From: UBA7937 sp034419095
Lineage (GTDB): Bacteria > Chloroflexota > Anaerolineae > UBA7937
Direction of reading: 5' to 3'
DNA: 64,000 nucleotides
NCBI GenBank assembly: GCA_034419095.1
Contig: DAOULQ010000005.1
Coordinates: 1-64,000 of the forward strand
The position numbers and the translations under genes were made by a program. The notes under the pieces are model-generated. The model saw only the letters and a list, made by a program, of their open reading frames with translations. It had not been told where the DNA came from and made no database searches. This document shows positions 7,625 through 15,448 of the stretch, piece by piece (positions within the stretch are counted from its first letter, which is position 1; the number at the start of each line of letters is the position of its first letter).

Positions 7625-10300
7625 TTAGGACAGTTCCTCCAACTTCTCCAAGAGCCTCTCCTTCTCCTCCTCAAACCTGGCCAGTTTCTCCCGCTCCCGT
7701 TCTTGCACATCTAGAGGAGCCTTGGCTCTGAAGTTCTCATTGTCTAGCAGGGCTTTCGCCCTGGCGATTTCCCCATCCAGTCGCAAAATCTGTTTGTTCA
7801 GACGCTCTCGTTCTTCCTCTTTATCTATTTCGATCTCTAAAATGGTAGAAAAGGTGCCGGTTACGATGGGAACGCCGTCAAGGGGCTTTGCTAGCGAGGG
7901 TACCCAATCTTGCTCCTCCACTCCGGCTAGCCTCTCGAAGGTCGCTCCCTCCCCCATCAACAACTGGTGAAGATCACCCATCTCCGTGTGCGCCAAAGGC
8001 ACAACTCCGGGCTCCAATCTCTCCTCCGCCTTCCAGTTGCGGATGGCCCGGATATGCTCCCAGAGGGTCTCTTGGACCTGTTCCGCCTCCTCGTCTACCG
8101 GCCCCGCTTCCGGCCAAGGAGCGATAATGAGGCTCCCCCCCTCATGAGGAAGATGCTGCCATATCTCCTCGGTGACGAAGGGCATGAAGGGGTGCAAGAG
8201 CCGCAAAGCCCGCTCTAACACATAGACCAGAACGTGGCGCGTCCTCTCCTTCGCCTTCTCGTCATTGCCGTAGAGGGCCACCTTGCTGGCCTCGATGTAC
8301 CAGTCGCAATACTCCCCCCAAAGGAACTCATATATCTGACGCCCCGCCTCGCCAAACTGATACCCTTCCATGAGGCGATTCACCTCACCCATGAGCCGGT
8401 TATGCCGGCTGAGGATCCAACGATCAGGTGGGGTAAGGTCATACTCCCAGGGATCGAGTAAGTCGTACTCCTCAGATAGATTGCTGGTCACGAAGCGAGC
8501 GGCGTTCCATATCTTGTTGGCGAAGTTGCGGCTAGCCTCCACCTGCTGCAGAGAGAGCCTCATATCGTTACCGGGAGTGCTGCCGGTCATGAGGGTGAAG
8601 CGCAAGGCGTCGGTGCCGTACTCGTCCATCACCTCCAAGGGGTCGATAACGTTGCCTTTGGAGCGGCTCATCTTCTCACCATGTTCATCCCTGACTAAGC
8701 CGTGCAGATAGACGATATGGAAGGGGACATCGCCCGCGCACTCCAACCCCATCATGATCATCCGCGCCACCCAGAAGAAGAGGATATCATAGGCCGTCTC
8801 CATCACCGTCGTGGGGTAGAAATAGCGCAGATCCTCGGTATCATCAGGCCAGCCCAAGGTGGAGAAAGGCCATAGCGCCGAGGAGAACCAAGTGTCCAGG
8901 ATATCGGGGTCCTGGCGAAGGTTCGTCCCCTTGCAACTCATACACTCACGGGGTTCATCGATAGAGACGATGACCCCTCGGCAATCGTCACAGTACCAGA
9001 CAGGGATGCGGTGCCCCCACCAGAGTTGCCGGGAGATACACCAGTCGCGGATATTCTCTAGCCAGTTGTAATAGACCTTGGTGAACCGCTCCGGGATGAT
9101 CTCGATCCGCCCTTTGCGCACCACATCCAAGGCTCGCTCGGCCAAGGGCTTTATCTTGACGAACCACTGCTCGGAGATGAGGGGCTCGATCATAGTATGG
9201 CAGCGCTGGCACCGCCCCGGCGCGTGGAGGTGATCCTCGACCTTGATCAACAGCCCTTCCTCCTCCAAATCAACCAGCAACCGTTCCCTAGCCTCATAAC
9301 GATCCAACCCAGCATAAGGACCTGCCTCCTCGCTCATGGTGCCATCGGGGTTCATGGCGTTAACGATAGGCAGGTTATGGCGCTGGCCGATTTCGTAGTC
9401 GTTGGCATCGTGGCCTGGGGTGACCTTCACGGCTCCAGTACCGAACCCCATATCCACCGCTCGGTCAGCGATGATGGGGATCCGACGACCCAAGATGGGT
9501 AAGATAGCCCTCTTACCCACTAACCCCTTGTACCGCTCATCATGGGGATTGACGGCCACCGCCGTATCCCCCAGGATCGTCTCCGGCCGGGTCGTAGCCA
9601 CCTCGATATATCCGCCCTTGACCAAGAGGTAACGCACCCAGTAGAGTTTACCCCGCTCCTCCTCGTGCTCCACCTCCAAGTCCGAGATAGCCGTCCCACA
9701 GCGAGGACACCAGTTGACCAGATACTCGCCCCGATAGATGAGACCCCTCTCATAGAGGCGGACGAAGGCCGTCCGGACCGCTTGCGAAAGGCCTTCGTCC
9801 ATGGTGAACCTTTCCCGCTCCCAGTCGCAGGAGGCCCCCAGCCGCCGGAGTTGCCGGTTTATGTAACCGCCGTATCTCTCCTTCCAAGCCCAGCCTAGCC
9901 TGACAAACCACTCCCTGCCCAAATCATGGCGGGCCAGCGGCCGACTATCTGAGGGCACCGGATACCCTATCTCCCCCAGAAGATCATCCAGTTCCCTCTT
10001 TCCCAACGCCTTTTCGATCACATTATGAGTAGCGATGCTAGCATGGTCGTTGCCGGGCAGCCAGAGGGTGGGCTCGCCCCGCATCCGGTGCCAACGAATC
10101 ATGATGTCTTGGACGGTCATGGTGAGAGCATGGCCGATATGCAATTCCCCAGTGATATTGGAGGGGGGCATGGAGATGACGAAAGGCTCATACTCTGGGT
10201 CGACCTGGGGGGTGAAATAACCCCTGCCTTCCCAAAACTCGTAGAGCCGTCCCTCAGTCGTTTTAGGATCGTAGGTCTTGGACATCTTCTGCTTACCCAT
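7625..10300 (-). CDS. valS: Valyl-tRNA synthetase
   Basis: The start is at MGKQKMSKTYDP, which has GGGGAGG eight bases upstream; a longer frame runs into the T-box leader and is rejected. The product is a full-length (~891 residue) class I synthetase that charges tRNA-Val. Visible are the HIGH motif (GELHIGHALTM, ~45-55), the editing domain with TTRPETILGDTAVAV, the KMSKS motif (EKMSRSKGN) and the C-terminal coiled coil that ends EKLEELS. It is preceded by a T-box riboswitch and followed directly by rsmD. Nothing in the coding region is odd. Confidence 0.96.
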   Translation of the reverse strand: MGKQKMSKTYDPKTTEGRLYEFWEGRGYFTPQVDPEYEPFVISMPPSNITGELHIGHALTMTVQDIMIRWHRMRGEPTLWLPGNDHASIATHNVIEKALGKRELDDLLGEIGYPVPSDSRPLARHDLGREWFVRLGWAWKERYGGYINRQLRRLGASCDWERERFTMDEGLSQAVRTAFVRLYERGLIYRGEYLVNWCPRCGTAISDLEVEHEEERGKLYWVRYLLVKGGYIEVATTRPETILGDTAVAVNPHDERYKGLVGKRAILPILGRRIPIIADRAVDMGFGTGAVKVTPGHDANDYEIGQRHNLPIVNAMNPDGTMSEEAGPYAGLDRYEARERLLVDLEEEGLLIKVEDHLHAPGRCQRCHTMIEPLISEQWFVKIKPLAERALDVVRKGRIEIIPERFTKVYYNWLENIRDWCISRQLWWGHRIPVWYCDDCRGVIVSIDEPRECMSCKGTNLRQDPDILDTWFSSALWPFSTLGWPDDTEDLRYFYPTTVMETAYDILFFWVARMIMMGLECAGDVPFHIVYLHGLVRDEHGEKMSRSKGNVIDPLEVMDEYGTDALRFTLMTGSTPGNDMRLSLQQVEASRNFANKIWNAARFVTSNLSEEYDLLDPWEYDLTPPDRWILSRHNRLMGEVNRLMEGYQFGEAGRQIYEFLWGEYCDWYIEASKVALYGNDEKAKERTRHVLVYVLERALRLLHPFMPFVTEEIWQHLPHEGGSLIIAPWPEAGPVDEEAEQVQETLWEHIRAIRNWKAEERLEPGVVPLAHTEMGDLHQLLMGEGATFERLAGVEEQDWVPSLAKPLDGVPIVTGTFSTILEIEIDKEEERERLNKQILRLDGEIARAKALLDNENFRAKAPLDVQEREREKLARFEEEKERLLEKLEELS

Positions 10301-10349
10301 TTGAACCTCCCCAGCATAGGTTGGGCGAGGGCACCATCGGCCCCTCATT

Positions 10350-10582
10350 AAAAACCCCTTCCATCTCCAGGACGGAAGGGGCCGCGGTACCACCTCGATT
10401 CCGGCTTAAACCGGCACTCTTCGCTATAACGGGCTCACCCGAGAGAACTTACTTATCGTTCACTCCTCTGGCTCCCAGGCGACCTTCAGCGGCTTTCGTT
10501 GCGGGGGCTTTCAGCCACTGGCCTCCCTTCTCTACCAACCCCGGTCCGCTTACTCCTCCTGTTCATCGCCTTTGCAGGGTTT
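10350..10582 (-). promoter_or_regulatory. T-box riboswitch leader of valS
   Basis: Read on the minus strand, the leader has an AG-rich stem I, a candidate GUC (Val) specifier at 10481-10483, and the conserved T-box core GAGGTGGTACCGCG at ~10383-10396. An intrinsic terminator made of CCCCTTCC/GGAAGGGG and a T run ends it at ~10350-10382. T-boxes bind uncharged tRNA and allow transcription when it accumulates. The gene downstream is valS, which agrees with the GUC reading. The specifier loop was located by eye; the core motif and terminator are certain. Confidence 0.93.
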
Positions 10583-10588
10583 GAGGTT

Positions 10589-10617
10589 ATTCTAACATGT
10601 TTTAGGGCCCGCGTCAA
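10589..10617 (-). promoter_or_regulatory. Sigma-70 type promoter for valS leader
   Basis: On the minus strand TTGACG and TAGAAT are separated by 17 bases. The predicted start of transcription (~10582) falls just before the first stem of the T-box leader. Confidence 0.7.
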
Positions 10618-10626
10618 GACACCCAT

Positions 10627-10726
10627 GCTGGTGCTGGATTTTAAATCCAGCACCAGCGAAATCCAATGTAGGTCGGGTTTCCATACCCGACCTACTACGG
10701 ACAGGGCAGGTATGGAGACCTGCCCT
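10627..10726. repeat. Three consecutive perfect palindromes upstream of valS
   Basis: The first (10627-10657) has 15-base arms GCTGGTGCTGGATTT around one base and shares its core with the palindrome at 1653-1685. The second (10668-10695) has arms GTAGGTCGGGT, and the third (10703-10726) AGGGCAGGT. They lie between the valS promoter and tRNA-Phe and belong to the hairpin-rich intergenic repeats of the left 12 kb. Confidence 0.75.
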
Positions 10727-10760
10727 ACTTACTAACCCGTCAAGGTCAAGAAGAACGCAA

Positions 10761-10786
10761 AATGGACACAATTTCCTGTGTCCATT
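10761..10786 (-). terminator. Likely terminator of tRNA-Phe
   Basis: On the minus strand, 22 bases past the tRNA 3' end, a 10-bp stem (AATGGACACA and its complement) with a 6-base loop is followed by a short T run. Confidence 0.65.
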
Positions 10787-10807
10787 CCGGCGATTATAGT
10801 ATTTAGA

Positions 10808-10880
<73 letters not shown>

Positions 10881-10902
10881 AAATCACCCCAAGTCTTTCA
10901 AT

Positions 10903-10931
10903 ATTTTATAGCACCTTTTTACCCCTGTCAA
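10903..10931 (-). promoter_or_regulatory. Promoter of tRNA-Phe
   Basis: TTGACA (10931-10926) is followed after 17 bases by TAAAAT (10908-10903) on the minus strand; a TATAAA two bases earlier is an alternative -10. The tRNA begins about 22 bases further on. Confidence 0.65.
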
Positions 10932-10947
10932 GATCAACATTCTTTCC

Positions 10948-10976
10948 TTGATATGGGCTCTAGTCGATGGTAGAAT
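10948..10976 (+). promoter_or_regulatory. Promoter of mazG
   Basis: TTGATA, 17 bases and TAGAAT place the transcription start only ~10 bases before the ATG at 10993, so the mRNA leader is very short. AGGGGTG precedes the ATG by five bases. Confidence 0.65.
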
Positions 10977-10992
10977 CCTCTAGGGGTGCAGT

Positions 10993-12348
10993 ATGGGCAT
11001 CACTATCATCGGATTGGGTCCCGGCGATCCCTCCCTCATGACTTGTGAGGCGCGAGAACTGTTGGAGAAGGCCAAGGAGGTCTACCTCCGCACAGAACGC
11101 CACCCTACGGTAGATTCCTTGCCCCACCATCTTCAACTCCACTCCTTCGACCATCTCTATGAAAAAGCCGAGACCTTCGAGGAGATCTACGAAGGGATCG
11201 CTCAAGAGATCTTACACCTAGGAAAACGGCCAGAGGGGGTCCTCTACGCCGTCCCCGGCCATCCCCTGGTGGGAGAGGCATCGGTGCATCGCATATTGGC
11301 CTTGGCCCAGGAGAAAGGGGTACCGGTAACTATCGTGGCGGGGATGAGCTTCCTGGAGCCGGTCTTCTCCCTGTTAAAAGTCGATCCCCTCGCCGGCCTC
11401 CAGGTCGGCGATGCGGCGACCTTAGCCTCTCGTGCTCATCCCGGCCTCAACCCCGATACCCCAGCCCTTATCGGACAACTCTACAGCCGGACGATAGCCT
11501 CCGACTTGAAACTCACTTTGATGAACCTCTACCCCGACGATCATCCGGTGACCCTGATTCAGGGAGCTGGCACCCCCGAGATGAAGACGCGCACCATCCC
11601 CCTCTACGAACTGGATCACGAGGAAGGGATCGATCCGTTGTCTCACCTCACCTCTCTCTTCATCCCTCCCCTTTCCGCTCCCAGTTCTTTCGCCTCCCTG
11701 CAAGATATAGTGGCCCGGCTGCGGGCTCCCGATGGGTGCCCCTGGGATAGGGAACAGACCCTCCAAAGCCTGCGCCCCTTCCTCTTAGAGGAGACCTACG
11801 AGGCGTTAGAGGCCTTGGATTTAGAAGATATGGAGCGGCTTCGTGAGGAACTTGGCGATCTCCTCCTGGAGGTCCTGATGCAGGTTCAGATAGCGGCCGA
11901 GGGCGGGGAGTTCAAGATACCCGACGTGCTAAGAGGCATCATCGCCAAAATGATACGCAGACACCCCCATGTCTTCGGAGAAGGAGAGGCCACTACACCT
12001 GATGAAGTGATCTCCCACTGGCAGGAGATCAAGAGGGAAGAAGGGCAACTTGCCGAGGGCCCCTTCGCCGACCTGCCCCTTACCATGCCCGCCTTGGCCC
12101 GAGCCAGAAGGATACAGGAGGTGGCACCGGGCAGGGGCTTCACCGCCGAGCAAGACGAGGCGGAACTCCTGACCAGGGTGAAAAAAGGATTCCAAGAGGT
12201 CTCGCAGTTAGCGGGGGAAAAGGCCGAAGAAGCCTGGGGCAGGCTCCTCTTCGACCTGGTAGCCTTGGCCAGCCTGAAAGGGGTGGATGCCGAAAGCGCC
12301 TTGCGCAAGGCCGTGCGGGACCTGGAAAAAGGGGCTCAACAAACGTAG
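10993..12348 (+). CDS. mazG: Tetrapyrrole-methylase/MazG fusion, NTP pyrophosphohydrolase
   Basis: The 451-residue protein has the two-part architecture of the YabN type. Residues ~1-225 are a tetrapyrrole-methylase-like domain beginning ITIIGLGPGDP, with the YAVPGHPLVGEAS loop at ~96-108. Residues ~235-450 are a MazG domain with LRAPDGCPWDREQTLQSLRPFLLEE split by a short insertion-free linker, the EELGDLLLEV metal site, and KMIRRHPHVFG. MazG hydrolyses nucleoside triphosphates to monophosphates and pyrophosphate, for nucleotide-pool cleaning or ppGpp control. The methylase-like part has no proven role in such fusions. It is a single-gene transcription unit. Confidence 0.92.
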   Translation: MGITIIGLGPGDPSLMTCEARELLEKAKEVYLRTERHPTVDSLPHHLQLHSFDHLYEKAETFEEIYEGIAQEILHLGKRPEGVLYAVPGHPLVGEASVHRILALAQEKGVPVTIVAGMSFLEPVFSLLKVDPLAGLQVGDAATLASRAHPGLNPDTPALIGQLYSRTIASDLKLTLMNLYPDDHPVTLIQGAGTPEMKTRTIPLYELDHEEGIDPLSHLTSLFIPPLSAPSSFASLQDIVARLRAPDGCPWDREQTLQSLRPFLLEETYEALEALDLEDMERLREELGDLLLEVLMQVQIAAEGGEFKIPDVLRGIIAKMIRRHPHVFGEGEATTPDEVISHWQEIKREEGQLAEGPFADLPLTMPALARARRIQEVAPGRGFTAEQDEAELLTRVKKGFQEVSQLAGEKAEEAWGRLLFDLVALASLKGVDAESALRKAVRDLEKGAQQT

Positions 12349-12355
12349 CGTCGCC

Positions 12356-12445
12356 TGTCCTAGCTGTAGTGGGCCAGGGGCCTGTCCTGGCATCGTTAGC
12401 CAGGGGCTTCAGCCCGACGACGAAAACGTCGCCCTAAAGGACGAT
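12356..12445. repeat. Hairpin-rich intergenic sequence after mazG
   Basis: The stretch carries CTGGC/GCCAG and GACG/CGTC hairpins and phrases shared with the 2.5-2.8 kb block (CCTGTCCTGGCATCGTTAG resembling the copy near 2787). It lies just inside the boundary of the accessory island. Confidence 0.5.
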
Positions 12446-12465
12446 GCTACAACGAGAGAGTTATG

Positions 12466-12542
<77 letters not shown>

Positions 12543-12546
12543 TACC

Positions 12547-12575
12547 TTTACAATACCTCAAGAATTGGCTATAAT
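12547..12575 (+). promoter_or_regulatory. Promoter of tRNA-Arg
   Basis: TTTACA, 17 bases and a perfect TATAAT end ten bases before the first tRNA base. Confidence 0.75.
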
Positions 12576-12584
12576 TTCTAAAGA

Positions 12585-12659
12585 GCCCCTATAGCTCAGT
12601 CCGGATAGAGCAGTGGTTTCCTAAACCATGTGTCGCAGGTTCGAATCCTGCTAGGGGCA
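12585..12659 (+). tRNA. tRNA-Arg(CCT), integration site of the island
   Basis: The cloverleaf is complete: acceptor GCCCCTA/TAGGGGC, discriminator A, D-arm GCTC..GAGC, anticodon loop TTCCTAA (anticodon CCT, reads AGG), T-arm GTTCGAATC. A serine recombinase gene on the opposite strand overlaps most of the tRNA and continues to its 3' side, so the 3' part of this gene is the attachment site of an integrated element that keeps the tRNA functional. Confidence 0.96.
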
Positions 12660-14173
12660 CCTTCCGTTCCACCGTCCTCGAGCGGGAAGGAGTAGGTCAG
12701 CACTCCGTAGTCTCGATACACCTCGATCCGCTGCACCATCCTCCTGAGATACTTGCGCCCCTCCATGCCTCCTTGCGACAGCGCCTCATGCAACCCTTCT
12801 AAGTATGCCACGATTTGATCTTTTGTCAAGTTCGGTACCTCAGGTTGGCCAGCCTCCAGCTGCGCTAAGCGACTGAGAACCTGAGCCTTCTCGTGCTGGC
12901 GCTCTTCTATCCTCTTGCTGATCTCCTCCCTGAGCCCTCCCACTTCCAGACCCTCGATGAGGTTCTGAATCTTCCTCTCCAGGGACCGCAGCTCCTTCTT
13001 CAGCCCCTTGATCGTCTTTTCGGCATCATCCGTCTCTTGGGAGAGGGCCGCGTTGGCCTCCTCCACCAACCGGGTGACGTGCTCGTCGGTCATCGACTCC
13101 TTCAGCTTCTCGATGATCGCGCTCTCCAACGCACGGGCCCCGGTCTTCTTCGCCTTGGCACAGGCTTCCGCTCCTCTACGCTCCTTAGTGGAGCAGCGAT
13201 AGAAGACCCAGCCCACCCTGCGACCCTGGTGCCTATCCACGCCGCCATTCATGGGGGCTTTGCAGTACCCGCAGTAGACCAGACCTGAGAGCAGATAGGG
13301 ACTGGCCCTCCGGCGGGGATGATCGTGAGGATCCTTCGCTTTTGGACTCACTTTGCGCCTCCTAGATTGAACTATGTCCCAGGTCTCCTGGTCGATCCTC
13401 GCAGTGTGGGCATCGGGCACCTCCAGCTCTCCACACTTCCGGATGCCGAGATACGTCTTGTTAGTCCACATGCTGCAGTAGCAGCCCATGTTCTTGAAGA
13501 TCCGCGTCTTTCTGTGGATCTCCCTGTCGCTGTGGCCTTCACGCTTCATCTGCCAGGCCAGGCCTACCCGGTCCCAGTATTCGGGATCGGGAACCCAGCG
13601 GCGGACCTTTCTCTTCCCGTCTCCCAGTTGGATCTCCATTTCTTCGGCCTTGTACCCACGAGGAGGGAAACCACCTGGGGCGTAGCCAAGTTTGGCGATG
13701 GTGTGAAGGCCCCGCTTGATGGCCTTGGCTTGGTCTTTCAACCGCTGGGCGTCTTTCCAGTGGATCAGGGACTCTATGATGTACCTCATCCCCCGGTCTT
13801 CGACGGGCACATCGTCGGTGGCGGAGATAACCTCGATACCTAGCCTGCGGAGATCCGCCTTGAAAAAGTGGGCATCGTCCTCGTCTCTGGCGAAACGAGA
13901 CCAGGAGAAGAGGATGATGGCGGCAGGCTTCGGCTCCACCTGGTGTGCCTGGTAGATCATCTGGTTAAAGTCGTCTCTCTTCACCACGTCGCTGCCGGGC
14001 TTCGCCTCGTCGACAAACCAGCGGGTGATGACCAGGCCGTGGTCTCGACCCCAGTTCTCCATGAACTCGCGCTGACTGACGATGGTGCCTCTCTCTTGCT
14101 GCTCCGGGCCCGAGACGCGGAGATAGGCCCAGACGGAGGAACCGCGAGGTAGTGGGGAACCTTGATTAGTCAT
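12596..14173 (-). CDS. Large serine recombinase (integrase)
   Basis: The 525-residue protein has the layout of large serine integrases: an N-terminal resolvase domain with the catalytic serine in AYLRVSG (Ser21) and SRFARDEDDA (~90-100), a recombinase domain (~170-290), a zinc ribbon (CGYCKAP...YRCSTKE..GAEAC, ~300-345), a coiled coil (~365-440) and a C-terminal tail. It cuts and exchanges att sites through a phosphoserine link. The last 21 residues (GAPSRIRTC... to the stop) are translated from the antisense strand of tRNA-Arg, so integration into the tRNA supplies the 3' end of the gene. Start support is modest because no clear ribosome site precedes the ATG. Confidence 0.93.
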   Translation of the reverse strand: MTNQGSPLPRGSSVWAYLRVSGPEQQERGTIVSQREFMENWGRDHGLVITRWFVDEAKPGSDVVKRDDFNQMIYQAHQVEPKPAAIILFSWSRFARDEDDAHFFKADLRRLGIEVISATDDVPVEDRGMRYIIESLIHWKDAQRLKDQAKAIKRGLHTIAKLGYAPGGFPPRGYKAEEMEIQLGDGKRKVRRWVPDPEYWDRVGLAWQMKREGHSDREIHRKTRIFKNMGCYCSMWTNKTYLGIRKCGELEVPDAHTARIDQETWDIVQSRRRKVSPKAKDPHDHPRRRASPYLLSGLVYCGYCKAPMNGGVDRHQGRRVGWVFYRCSTKERRGAEACAKAKKTGARALESAIIEKLKESMTDEHVTRLVEEANAALSQETDDAEKTIKGLKKELRSLERKIQNLIEGLEVGGLREEISKRIEERQHEKAQVLSRLAQLEAGQPEVPNLTKDQIVAYLEGLHEALSQGGMEGRKYLRRMVQRIEVYRDYGVLTYSFPLEDGGTEGAPSRIRTCDTWFRKPLLYPD

Positions 14174-14245
14174 CGTTTGCTGTCCAGATTCTTGCTGTGC
14201 TCTGTTCCTTGGTTGAGACGCCGGCCCAGATGACGGTACGAACGG

Positions 14246-14908
14246 TTATTGTGGAAGCTGTGACCGTTCCGGTAGATATATGTTGAGAACCCTTATTGCT
14301 TCATCCAATCGCTTCACAAGGAACCCGCATTGCCATTTCATGACCTCACATATCCTTTCGCGGTTTTTCTTCGCCGTGCTGAGGCTTTGAGAAATCCCCA
14401 CAGAGAGATCTATTAGCAAAGGTAAGAGCACATTGATGTCCTCGATTGTGGTATACACGTGAAGCAATGGAAAGAGCAACTCAGCGGGGATATTATCTAA
14501 TAGCGGGCCCGAACTGACGGATCTCCAGCCACCCGTTGGGAGGGGGTTGGTGGGGATCCATCCTTCTTCCAGGCCTGTCTCCAGCCATTCGGTGACTTGC
14601 GACTGCGTTTTGTGGAGCTCGGAACGCAGTAGTTCTAGGACTTTTCTTGCCTTCTCGGCCTTCTCTTCAGCTCTAGCTCTGCGCTCCAACCATCCTACGA
14701 CCAAGACACCGATGGCAATAGCCACCAGGAGGTCAGACAACAGGTTGGCAGAGAACTGTTGTGCCCAGTTTGGGCTCCTTCGAACCCCGATAGTCCACAG
14801 CAGTATCATGGCCAAAGCCACCATAGTTAACCAAAACCACCATTGAGCCCAGAATCGATTCCGTGGCCTCACGCTCACACCCTCACATTCCTTCTTCCAC
14901 TCTGCCAC
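14246..14908 (-). CDS. Membrane-anchored hypothetical protein
   Basis: The 220-residue product has two hydrophobic segments (~24-44 and ~57-78), then a charged coiled-coil stretch (ERRARAEEKAEKARKVLELLR, split by nothing, ~81-101) and a helical cytoplasmic part. The start is a GTG without a good ribosome site, and it lies inside a repeat found three times in the island: the repeat encodes the first residues (AEWKKECEGV) of this protein. It may belong to a defence module with the downstream recombinase side or be independent. I do not recognise a family. Confidence 0.6.
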   Translation of the reverse strand: MAEWKKECEGVSVRPRNRFWAQWWFWLTMVALAMILLWTIGVRRSPNWAQQFSANLLSDLLVAIAIGVLVVGWLERRARAEEKAEKARKVLELLRSELHKTQSQVTEWLETGLEEGWIPTNPLPTGGWRSVSSGPLLDNIPAELLFPLLHVYTTIEDINVLLPLLIDLSVGISQSLSTAKKNRERICEVMKWQCGFLVKRLDEAIRVLNIYLPERSQLPQ

Positions 14909-14940
14909 CAGATGGTGAATACCCCTGGTGGGTGATTGAA
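14876..14940. repeat. Module-joint repeat A, copy 1
   Basis: This copy of a ~65-base repeat (CACACCCTCACATTCCTTCT then CCACTCTGCCACCAGATGG) covers the 5' end of the membrane-protein gene. Copies 2 and 3 are at 17108-17174 and 21354-21420. Confidence 0.75.
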
Positions 14941-14944
14941 GTGC

Positions 14945-15448
14945 TCAGCCTCGGTGATTGTTGTTCTTCTCCGCCCTTGCTCTAGCACGAGAAATATATC
15001 CCCCCTCGAAGCTAGCAACGTACTGATCGAACGGCGTATTGGGATCTATCTTGTCTTTGTCATGGTAGAGCCTACGAAAGCGACGGCATCTATTGATCAT
15101 GTTCTTCGAGATCCCTAAGTCCCGTGTTAGATGTTTGACCATTCCGTCCAGGAAGAACATGCCATCCTCGTATTTACGCTCATATTGAAAGATCCTATCA
15201 CCCAGCTCCCAGTACAAGAACACTCTCGGTTGGCCGCCATTCTGATTTGCGAGCGAGGCGAGTATTCCTCTCAAGTCATCTATCAAGTCCCAATATCCCT
15301 TCTCAAGAGATTCGAGAAGTGCTTCGACGTCGTCGTTCGTGACTTCTTCTTGGAATATCGAGGCAACCGGTATGGTTGCCCTAACGGTTTCCTTGCCGTC
15401 CGGCGATCTGATCTTCTGGACCTTGAAGCCGATTCTTATTTGTGTCAT
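14945..15448 (-). CDS. DUF1016-like small protein coupled to GHKL ATPase
   Basis: The start at MTQIRIGF has GGGGAGAG upstream and overlaps the stop of the GHKL gene by four bases (ATGA), so translation is coupled. The 167-residue product resembles the N-terminal domain of DUF1016/YhcG nucleases: a tryptophan-containing helix region (~45-65), then FLYWELGDRIFQYERKYEDG and a helix-turn-helix-like run ending LGISKNMINRCRRFRRLY (~95-125). The nuclease domain that usually follows is absent. An inferred role is DNA- or complex-recognition partner of the ATPase. Similarity was judged by eye. Confidence 0.65.
   Translation of the reverse strand: MTQIRIGFKVQKIRSPDGKETVRATIPVASIFQEEVTNDDVEALLESLEKGYWDLIDDLRGILASLANQNGGQPRVFLYWELGDRIFQYERKYEDGMFFLDGMVKHLTRDLGISKNMINRCRRFRRLYHDKDKIDPNTPFDQYVASFEGGYISRARARAEKNNNHRG

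Noticed and set aside
12585..12659. tRNA-Arg as a broken or chimeric gene
   Set aside because: All arms pair and the anticodon loop is normal, so the gene is intact despite the overlap with the recombinase gene.
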